Source of the DNA: Pseudooceanicola sp. | Lineage (GTDB): Bacteria; Pseudomonadota; Alphaproteobacteria; Rhodobacterales; Rhodobacteraceae | Reading direction: 5' to 3' | DNA: 64,000 nt | NCBI RefSeq assembly: GCF_029213205.1 | Contig: NZ_JARGNH010000001.1 | Span: 1 to 64,000, forward strand | Part shown: in pieces, positions 1-6,559 of the stretch | How the letters are laid out: each line of letters opens with the position of its first letter | How positions within the stretch are numbered: position 1 is the first letter of the stretch | The notes under the pieces: generated by a model | Database searches by the model: none | Told to the model about the DNA's origin: nothing | Seen by the model: only the letters and a program-made list of their open reading frames with translations | Program-made: the position numbers and the translations under genes

Positions 1-333
1 AAAAACCCGTTGGCCCCTGAAAACCCGTTGGCCCCTGGGGTGCTTGGGAGTTACCTTGTCAAAATAATCCTCGACCACTTTTTGCGGGTCATATTGCTGG
101 TCGAGGTCGGCGGCGGCCAGGATCGCCCGGTCCAGGGTGGATTGCACCCGCGCCCGGATCATTTCCTGACGCATGACGTCCACACCAATTCCGCCGACGG
201 TGATCAGGATCAGCAACAGGAAGACGACAAAGCCGATCATGACGCCATCCTCTTCGCGCGCGAACCGCGCCAGGGGGGACATCAAACCTTTGCGCGGGGC
301 GCGGTTCCGGTCGTTTTTGCGAGACATCTTCAT
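1..333 (-). CDS. TadG-like pilus-assembly protein, N-terminal part (runs off the left edge)
   Basis: The gene reads leftward from an ATG at 333 (MKMSRKN...) or at 327 (MSRKN...), with an AGGAAAGG ribosome site just upstream. After a basic cytoplasmic start, residues about 28-46 form one hydrophobic segment (GFVVFLLLILITVGGIGVDV). This is followed by a stretch ending in STLDRAILAAADLDQ. That pattern, a single N-terminal membrane anchor followed by a region rich in alanine and aspartate, is typical of TadE/TadG-like proteins of the Flp pilus secretion system, which face the periplasm. From about residue 95 the sequence becomes unlike the family and runs into the 18-bp repeat, so the far end may be altered or belong to an assembly edge. 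The C-terminal part is outside the window. Confidence 0.55.
   Translation of the reverse strand, partial: MKMSRKNDRNRAPRKGLMSPLARFAREEDGVMIGFVVFLLLILITVGGIGVDVMRQEMIRARVQSTLDRAILAAADLDQQYDPQKVVEDYFDKVTPKHPRGQRVFRGQRVF
2..37. repeat. Two perfect tandem copies of an 18-bp unit at the window edge
   Basis: Positions 2-19 and 20-37 are the same 18-mer, AAAACCCGTTGGCCCCTG. The unit is a multiple of three, so it keeps the reading frame of the minus-strand TadG-like gene that crosses it and would encode RGQRVF twice. It may be a real coding repeat or an artefact of a contig end. Confidence 0.8.
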
Positions 334-665
334 CTCTACCTTTCCTGCCATCCTGGTCCCGGATGGGGCCGGACGGATCCGTTGCTTCGGTGAAATGGAT
401 AGACTCGGAACATGGCTGAATTGCGGCCATACTAGGGTGCATTTTGGGGCTATGTTTCGTCCCCGGCATCATTGCTTTTTGCCGAAGGGTCATTGCCGCC
501 GGTTCATGGACAATTCGGCTGCATATGAGGCAAATTTGATAAACAATCTTGGCCAGTCAGGGCGGATGCGTGCGAATTTTCCTGTATCGTTCATCTTCCG
601 GTCACGCTTAGGTTGAAATTGCGGCCCGGCATCCGGGTCCAACAACAATGAAGAGGGAGTGGATT
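334..665. other. Intergenic region between divergent TadG-like and gdh genes
   Basis: No convincing gene is seen in these 332 bases. They separate two divergent genes and should carry both promoters, but I could not pick out a clear -35/-10 pair. The open frames here are short and have no recognisable protein features. Confidence 0.5.
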
Positions 666-2096
666 ATGTCAGCCAAAAAGGAAACGTCGTTCCGCGAAAG
701 TGTCGATCTGATGTTCAACCGTGCGGTGGCGCTGATGGATCTGCCGCCGGGGCTGGAGGAAAAGATCCGGGTCTGCAACTCCACCTATACCGTCCGCTTC
801 GGGGTGCGGCTGCGCGGCCAGATGCAGACCTTCACCGGCTATCGTTCGGTGCATTCGGAACATATGGAACCGGTCAAGGGCGGCATCCGCTATGCCCTCT
901 CCGTGCATCAGGACGAAGTCGAGGCGCTGGCGGCGCTGATGACCTATAAATGCGCCCTGGTCGAGGCGCCGTTCGGCGGCTCCAAGGGGGGGCTGTGCAT
1001 CGATCCGCGCGAATGGGACGATCACGAGCTGGAATTGATCACCCGCCGTTTCGCCTATGAGCTGATCAAGCGCGACATGATCCACCCGGCGCAGAATGTG
1101 CCGGCCCCTGATATGGGCAGCGGCGAGCGTGAAATGTCCTGGATCGCCGACCAATATGCGCGGATGAACACAACCGATATCAACGCCAAGGCCTGCGTCA
1201 CCGGCAAGCCGGTGAATGCCGGCGGCATCCAGGGCCGGACCGAGGCGACCGGGCGCGGGGTGCAATATGCGCTGCGCGAGTTCTTTCGCCACCCCGAGGA
1301 TATGGCCGAGGCCGGGCTTGAAGGAACGCTCAAGGGCAAGCGGGTGATCGTGCAGGGGCTGGGCAATGTCGGCTTTCACGCCGCCAAATTCCTGCGCGAC
1401 GAGGACGGGGCGCTGATCACCGGGATCATCGAACGCGACGGCGCGCTGTTCAATCCCGAGGGGCTGGATGTCGAGGCGGTGCGCGACTGGATCGTGAAGC
1501 ACGATGGCATTACGTCTTACCCCGCCGCCATCCACCGCGCCGATGGCGCTGCGGTGCTTGAAGAAGATTGCGACATCCTGATCCCCGCCGCGCTTGAGGG
1601 GGTGATCACCATGGCCAACGCCCCCCGGATCAAGGCGCCGCTGATCATCGAGGCGGCGAATGGCCCGGTGACGGCCGGTGCCGATGAGATCCTGCGCGAC
1701 AAGGGCGTGGTGATTATTCCCGACATGTATGCCAATGCGGGCGGGGTGACGGTGTCCTATTTCGAATGGGTCAAGAACCTCAGCCATATCCGCTTTGGCC
1801 GGATGCAGCGCCGCCAGGAAGAGGCGCGGCACGAGTTGATCGTCGCCGAGCTGGAACGCCTGGACCGCTATCTTGGCGGGGCCTGGTCGATGAGCCCGGA
1901 TTTCAAGGCGCGGTATCTGCGCGGCGCGGATGAGCTGGAGCTGGTCCGCTCTGGCCTCGATGACACGATGCGCACCGCTTATCAATCGATGCGCGAGGTC
2001 TGGCACGGCCGCGAAGATGTCACCGATTTGCGCACCGCCGCCTATCTGGTGGCCATCGACCGGGTCGCCGCCAGCTATCGCGCCAAGGGGATCTGA
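666..2096 (+). CDS. gdhA: Glu/Leu/Phe/Val dehydrogenase family protein, probable glutamate dehydrogenase
   Basis: The 476-residue protein should catalyse reversible oxidative deamination of glutamate to 2-oxoglutarate and ammonia in the cytoplasm. The substrate-binding part contains EPVKGGIRYA (Lys about 71) and the catalytic-lysine motif APFGGSKGGL (Lys about 107). The Rossmann part holds VIVQGLGNVGFHAAKF near residues 230-245. The length is unlike the roughly 450-residue enterobacterial GdhA and closer to hexameric NAD-linked forms, so the cofactor is uncertain. I chose the ATG at 666 because GAGGGAG lies 6-12 bases upstream; an in-frame ATG at 648 has no ribosome site. The gene stands alone and converges on the flavodoxin-like gene. 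A leucine or phenylalanine dehydrogenase is possible but less likely. Confidence 0.85.
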   Translation: MSAKKETSFRESVDLMFNRAVALMDLPPGLEEKIRVCNSTYTVRFGVRLRGQMQTFTGYRSVHSEHMEPVKGGIRYALSVHQDEVEALAALMTYKCALVEAPFGGSKGGLCIDPREWDDHELELITRRFAYELIKRDMIHPAQNVPAPDMGSGEREMSWIADQYARMNTTDINAKACVTGKPVNAGGIQGRTEATGRGVQYALREFFRHPEDMAEAGLEGTLKGKRVIVQGLGNVGFHAAKFLRDEDGALITGIIERDGALFNPEGLDVEAVRDWIVKHDGITSYPAAIHRADGAAVLEEDCDILIPAALEGVITMANAPRIKAPLIIEAANGPVTAGADEILRDKGVVIIPDMYANAGGVTVSYFEWVKNLSHIRFGRMQRRQEEARHELIVAELERLDRYLGGAWSMSPDFKARYLRGADELELVRSGLDDTMRTAYQSMREVWHGREDVTDLRTAAYLVAIDRVAASYRAKGI

Positions 2097-2153
2097 CCCC
2101 GCGCGCAGCGGCTCGCCCCCGGTCCGGCCCGGTGCCATTGGCGGCCGGGTTGT

Positions 2154-2173
2154 GCCCCCCCCCTGACGGGGGC
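2154..2173. terminator. GC-rich hairpin between convergent genes
   Basis: GCCCCC and GGGGGC form a 6-bp stem around a short loop in the 81 bases between the ends of gdhA and the flavodoxin-like gene. There is no clear T tract. It could end transcription from both sides. Confidence 0.35.
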
Positions 2174-2177
2174 GACA

Positions 2178-2681
2178 TCAGGCCCGTTTGGCCAGGGGGC
2201 GGGCGGTGATCGCCCGGCAGCTTTCGGCAAAGCTGGCGATCTTTTCGCTGTCGGCGCCGTTTTCCAGATCGGCCTGGCTGAGATGCAGCAGCGCCGCCGC
2301 CTCGCGCCCGGTGGCGGCGGTAAACTCGGCGGCCAGCCCCTCGGGCAGGGCAGGGGCGCCGGAGGAAACGACCAGCGCGATACGCGCCGGCAGGTCGGGC
2401 GCCTGGCGCAGCCATTGCCGCATCGGCAGCGCCACCCGCCCGGCCCAGACCGGCGCCGCCAGGATCAGCAGATCCGCCGCCGCCCAATCGCGGGCGGGCA
2501 CCGAAATCTCTGGTCCCAGCCCGAACAGCGACCGCGCGCCCAAGACAACCATAGCCCAGACACCACGGCGCGGTGCTGGTGCGGTGATCGTATCCAGTTC
2601 GGCGCCAAGCGAGTCGGCCAGCCGCTGGCAGGCGTCACGAGTGTGCCCGGTGAAGGAATAATAGAGAATTCGAATGGCCAT
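2178..2681 (-). CDS. Flavodoxin-like protein
   Basis: This is a 167-residue protein whose start, IRILYYSFTGHTRDACQRLA, has the flavodoxin phosphate-binding pattern (strand, then S/T-x-T/S-G-x-T, then helix). LLILAAPVWAGRVALPMRQW near residues 90-110 fits the second FMN-contacting loop. It probably binds FMN and acts as a small cytoplasmic redox protein or NADPH-dependent oxidoreductase-like protein; the partner is unknown. The gene converges on gdhA and lies back to back with the acetoacetyl-CoA synthetase gene, about 177 bases away. The family is clear, the specific role is not. Confidence 0.7.
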   Translation of the reverse strand: MAIRILYYSFTGHTRDACQRLADSLGAELDTITAPAPRRGVWAMVVLGARSLFGLGPEISVPARDWAAADLLILAAPVWAGRVALPMRQWLRQAPDLPARIALVVSSGAPALPEGLAAEFTAATGREAAALLHLSQADLENGADSEKIASFAESCRAITARPLAKRA

Positions 2682-2858
2682 TTCCGACCCTCAGCGATTG
2701 CGCCTGACCCGGGTCATAATCGGGATCAACCGCCGTCGCGCTCTGATTTGGATCAATCCGGCGGTCGCGCCCAGGCTGTTCCGGGCGGATTGAACGACAA
2801 CTGAACTTGCGCCAGAGCCTGCTACATGAAAGCCTCAGCGCCGAGGAGGAGACCCACC

Positions 2859-4820
2859 ATGGCAGATCAACGTCCCGTACTTTGGACCCCGACACCAGAG
2901 CGTGCCGCTGCGACCGAAATGGCCCGCTATATCCGTTGGCTTGAGGCAGAGCGCGGCCTGACATTCGCCGATTATCCGGCGCTGTGGGCCTGGTCGGTCA
3001 GTGATCTCGACGGGTTCTGGACCTCGATCATCGAATTCGGCGACCTGCCGGTGAGTGCCTGGGACGCGGTGTTGCGCGAACGCAAGATGCCCGGTGCCGA
3101 CTGGTTTCCCGGCGCGACCACCAATCTCGCGGCGCAGATCCTGCGCCATGCCGACACCCGGCCCGGGGATCAGGTGCTGGTTCTGCAGTCAGAAACCTTT
3201 GGCCGCCTGACGCTGAGCTGGGGCGAGCTGGCGATGCGGGTCGGCTCGGTCCAGGCGGCGCTGGCCGCGATGGGGGTCAAGCCGGGCGACCGGGTGGTCG
3301 CGGTGCTGCCGAACACGCCGGAGGCGCTGATCGCCTTTCTGGCGACGATTTCGCTGGGCGCGGTCTGGTCCCTCTGCGCGCCGGATATGGGCGATGTCGC
3401 CATCCTTGACCGGTTCCGGCAGATCGAGCCCAAGGTGCTGATCGCCCAGGATGGCTATGTCCATGCGGGCAAGCAGATCGACCGGCGCCAATTGCTGATC
3501 GACATCGCCGATCAATTGCCCAGCCTGCAGCACCGGGTAATGGTGCCGGTCCTTGGCGAGGCGCCCGCGGGCTGGACCCGCTGGAGCGATCTGCTGGCCG
3601 CCCCGCAAGCACCGCAGATCGCCATGGTGGCGTTTTCCCATCCGCTGTGGATCGTCTATTCCTCGGGCACCACCGGCAATCCGAAACCGATCGTGCATGG
3701 CCATGGCGGGGTGCTGCTGGAGGGGGCCAAGCAGGCGCTGCATCAGGATCTGGGGCCCGAAGACCGGTTTTGCTGGATGACCTCGTCCGGCTGGATCATG
3801 TGGAATTCGCAATGGAATGCCCTGGCCAAGGGCGCCATGGTGGCGCTGTTCGATGGCGCCCCGAACCATCCCGACATGCTGGCGTTGTGGCGCATGGTGG
3901 CGGACGAAAGGCTAACCTATTTCGGTGCCGGGGCGGCGTTCTACATGGGCTGCGACAAGGCCGGGATCCGGCCGGCGGCAGAGCTGGACCTGAGCGCGCT
4001 GCGCGCGCTCGGCTCGACCGGATCGCCGCTCAGCCAGGAGGGCTATGACTGGATTTACCGCGAGGTGAAGCGCGACCTCTGGCTGGCGCCGATTTCCGGC
4101 GGCACCGATCTGGCCGGCGCCTTTGTGGTCGGCAATCCGATGCTGCCGGTGCGGGCGGGCGAGATGCAGTGCCGGGCGCTGGGCAATGCGGTGCGTGCCT
4201 ATGACGAGGCCGGGCGCGAGCTGATCGGTCAGGTCGGAGAGCTGGTCTGCACCGAACCCTTGCCGTCGATGCCGCTGTATTTCTGGGGCGATGACGACGG
4301 CTCGCGTCTTCATGAGAGCTATTTTGACACCTATCCCGGGGTCTGGCGTCATGGCGACTGGATCGAATTCACCCCTGAGGGCGGATCGGTGATCTATGGC
4401 CGCTCCGACGCCACCATCAACCGGCGCGGGCTGCGGCTGGGCAGTTCCGAAATCTATCGCGCCGTCGAGGGGCTGGAGGCGGTGCTCGACAGCCTGGTGA
4501 TCGATCTGGAATTCCTTGGCCGTGAGAGTTTCATGGTGCTGTTCGTGGTGCCGCGCCCCGGCCAGGCGCTGGACGCGGCGCTGCGGGCCGAGATCATGGG
4601 GGCGATCCGTGCCAAGGTCTCGGCCCGGTTCCTGCCTGACGAGATCGTCGAGATGGCCGAGGTGCCGCGCACCCTGTCGGGCAAGAAGCTGGAAGTGCCG
4701 GTCAAGAAACTGCTGCTGGGCGGCGATCCGGCCAAGGTGGTGAACCGCGATTCAATGGCCAATCCGGCCAGTTTCGACGCTTATCTCGCCTATGCCGCCG
4801 CGCGTGAGGCCAAGGCCTGA
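2859..4820 (+). CDS. aacS: Acetoacetate--CoA ligase (acetoacetyl-CoA synthetase)
   Basis: The 653-residue enzyme activates acetoacetate with ATP and CoA to acetoacetyl-CoA, linking ketone bodies and polyhydroxybutyrate breakdown to central metabolism. It is an ANL-superfamily adenylating enzyme. The AMP-binding motif YSSGTTGNPKPIVHGHGG lies near residue 270, GGTDLAGAF near 415, and the C-terminal catalytic lysine region LSGKKLEVPVKKLL near 610. The length and the C-terminal PVKKLL pattern fit acetoacetyl-CoA synthetases better than acetyl-CoA synthetase. The ATG at 2859 is preceded by GAGGAGGAG at 2843-2851; an upstream in-frame ATG at 2826 lacks a ribosome site. It is followed after 160 bases by soxB on the same strand. 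Confidence 0.88.
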   Translation: MADQRPVLWTPTPERAAATEMARYIRWLEAERGLTFADYPALWAWSVSDLDGFWTSIIEFGDLPVSAWDAVLRERKMPGADWFPGATTNLAAQILRHADTRPGDQVLVLQSETFGRLTLSWGELAMRVGSVQAALAAMGVKPGDRVVAVLPNTPEALIAFLATISLGAVWSLCAPDMGDVAILDRFRQIEPKVLIAQDGYVHAGKQIDRRQLLIDIADQLPSLQHRVMVPVLGEAPAGWTRWSDLLAAPQAPQIAMVAFSHPLWIVYSSGTTGNPKPIVHGHGGVLLEGAKQALHQDLGPEDRFCWMTSSGWIMWNSQWNALAKGAMVALFDGAPNHPDMLALWRMVADERLTYFGAGAAFYMGCDKAGIRPAAELDLSALRALGSTGSPLSQEGYDWIYREVKRDLWLAPISGGTDLAGAFVVGNPMLPVRAGEMQCRALGNAVRAYDEAGRELIGQVGELVCTEPLPSMPLYFWGDDDGSRLHESYFDTYPGVWRHGDWIEFTPEGGSVIYGRSDATINRRGLRLGSSEIYRAVEGLEAVLDSLVIDLEFLGRESFMVLFVVPRPGQALDAALRAEIMGAIRAKVSARFLPDEIVEMAEVPRTLSGKKLEVPVKKLLLGGDPAKVVNRDSMANPASFDAYLAYAAAREAKA

Positions 4821-4980
4821 GGCGCAGCGGGCGCGTCTTTGCGCCTTTCGGCGAGGTCGCGGATGGGCCCGCTTGTGACGGTCCCGGCGATGGACAAGCT
4901 GGGCGACACTTGCTTCACTCGGCCCAGCGATGTGATTCCGGCGCTGCGGCAGGCGGGATCGGCCAAACACGGAGAAGTTC

Positions 4981-6234
4981 ATGCGGTTTTCCGCCCTGCG
5001 TGTCCTGCAAGAGGGGCTGACCGGCATTCGCGGCCGGCGCCCACACTGGCGTGATCCCGAGCCGAAGGCCGCGTATGACATCGTGATCATCGGGGGCGGC
5101 GGTCATGGGCTGTCGACCGCCTATTATCTGGCCAGGGAACATGGGCTGACCAATGTCGCGGTGCTGGAAAAGGGCTATCTCGGCGGCGGCAATGTCGGGC
5201 GCAACACCACCATCGTGCGCGCCAATTATTTTCTGCCCGGCAATTCCGAGTTCTATTCGCATTCGCTGAAGCTCTGGGAAGGTCTGTCGCAGGATCTGAA
5301 TTACAACGTGATGCACAGCCAGCGCGGGCTGATCAACCTGTTCCATTCCGATGGTCAGCGCGATGCCTTTGCCCGACGCGGCAACGCGATGATCAATCAG
5401 GGTGACGATGCCGAACTGCTGGACCGCGACGGGGTGCGGGCGCATCTGCCCTACCTCGATTTCGACAATGGCCGGTTTCCGATCTATGGCGGGCTGTTGC
5501 ATCGGCGCGGTGGCACCGCGCGCCATGATGCGGTGGCCTGGGGCTATGCCCGTGGCGCCTCGGACCGGGGCGTCGATCTGATCCAGAATTGCGAGGTCAC
5601 GGGCATCGATATCTCGGGCGGCAAGGTGACCGGGGTGCAGACCTCGCGCGGGGCGATCCGGGCGAAAAAAGTGGCGATCGTGACGGCGGGGCGGTCCGGC
5701 CAGGTGGCGGCGATGGCCGGGATGCGGCTGCCGATCGAGAGCCATGTGTTGCAGGCCTTTGTCACCGAGGGGCTGAAACCGGTGATCGATCATGTGGTCA
5801 GCTTCGGCATGGGGCATTTCTATATCAGCCAGTCGGACAAGGGCGGACTCGTCTTTGGCGGCGATCTGGATTTCTATCCCTCCTACGCGCAGCGCGGCAA
5901 TCTGCCGATGGCCGAGCATGTGATGGAGGCGGCAATGACCCTGATGCCGATGATCGGCAAGGCCCGGGTGCTGCGGTCCTGGGGCGGGATCATGGATATG
6001 ACGCCGGACGGGTCGCCGATCATCGACAAGACCGACACCGAAGGGCTCTATGTCGATTGCGGCTGGTGCTATGGCGGCTTCAAGGCGGTGCCGGGGTCGG
6101 GGTTTTCCTTTGCCCATCTGCTGGCAACGGGGCGGCATCATGAACCGGCGGCGGGTTTCCGGCTGGACCGGTTCCGCACCGGAATCGGGATCATCGATGA
6201 AGAAGGCACCGGGGCGCAGCACAATCTGCATTAG
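4981..6234 (+). CDS. soxB: Sarcosine oxidase subunit beta
   Basis: This is the 417-residue FAD/FMN-carrying subunit of heterotetrameric sarcosine oxidase, which converts sarcosine, oxygen and tetrahydrofolate to glycine, hydrogen peroxide and methylene-tetrahydrofolate. The FAD dinucleotide-binding motif DIVIIGGGGHGLSTAYYLA sits at about residues 33-51. The C-terminal region has the DAO-fold signature CGWCYGGFKAVPGSG. An unusual N-terminal segment (MRFSALRVLQEGL...) precedes the Rossmann fold, as in other SoxB proteins. GGAGAAG lies just before the ATG. It is the first gene of a soxB-D-A-G operon. Glycine-betaine degradation is the usual source of sarcosine; the other genes of that pathway are not in this window. 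Confidence 0.93.
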   Translation: MRFSALRVLQEGLTGIRGRRPHWRDPEPKAAYDIVIIGGGGHGLSTAYYLAREHGLTNVAVLEKGYLGGGNVGRNTTIVRANYFLPGNSEFYSHSLKLWEGLSQDLNYNVMHSQRGLINLFHSDGQRDAFARRGNAMINQGDDAELLDRDGVRAHLPYLDFDNGRFPIYGGLLHRRGGTARHDAVAWGYARGASDRGVDLIQNCEVTGIDISGGKVTGVQTSRGAIRAKKVAIVTAGRSGQVAAMAGMRLPIESHVLQAFVTEGLKPVIDHVVSFGMGHFYISQSDKGGLVFGGDLDFYPSYAQRGNLPMAEHVMEAAMTLMPMIGKARVLRSWGGIMDMTPDGSPIIDKTDTEGLYVDCGWCYGGFKAVPGSGFSFAHLLATGRHHEPAAGFRLDRFRTGIGIIDEEGTGAQHNLH

Positions 6235-6264
6235 CTCCGGTGGCCGCGGCGGATGCCTCCGGCG

Positions 6265-6288
6265 GGAATATTTTTGGCAAGATGAAGC
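6265..6288 (+). repeat. Dispersed 24-bp intergenic repeat, copy 1
   Basis: The 24 bases from 6265 to 6288 (core TATTTTTGGCAAGATGAAGC) recur exactly, in inverted orientation, at 24781-24804. This copy fills part of the 67-base gap between soxB and soxD and ends about 13 bases before the soxD start codon, so it could affect soxD translation. Confidence 0.8.
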
Positions 6289-6301
6289 GAGACGCGGTGC
6301 G

Positions 6302-6559
6302 ATGAGGATCAACTGTCCAACCTGTGGCGAGCGCGACCGGCGCGAGTTCTATTATGGCGGCGCGGCGCTGGCACGGCCCGCCGAGGACGCCGGGCCGCAA
6401 GCCTGGGACGCGTATCTGCATCTGCGCGACAACCCAGCCGGGCGCGCGCGCGAGTGGTGGTTTCACGAGTCCGGCTGCAGCGCCTGGCTGCTGGTCGAGC
6501 GCAACAGCGTGACCCATGAGGTCTATGGCGTGGCGTTGGCGGACGGGGGGCGGTCATGA
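6302..6559 (+). CDS. soxD: Sarcosine oxidase subunit delta
   Basis: This is the small (85-residue) subunit of heterotetrameric sarcosine oxidase, which binds a structural zinc. Cysteines in INCPTCGERD near the N-terminus and in ESGCSAW near residue 60 supply the expected ligands, and FYYGG and REWWFHESGC are typical of the family. The ribosome site is weak, and the dispersed repeat lies directly upstream. The TGA overlaps the soxA ATG by four bases (ATGA), indicating translational coupling. Confidence 0.9.
   Translation: MRINCPTCGERDRREFYYGGAALARPAEDAGPQAWDAYLHLRDNPAGRAREWWFHESGCSAWLLVERNSVTHEVYGVALADGGRS

Noticed and set aside
2826-2858. An earlier start for acetoacetyl-CoA synthetase at 2826
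   Set aside because: GAGGAGGAG lies between this ATG and the one at 2859, so the ribosome site serves the latter.
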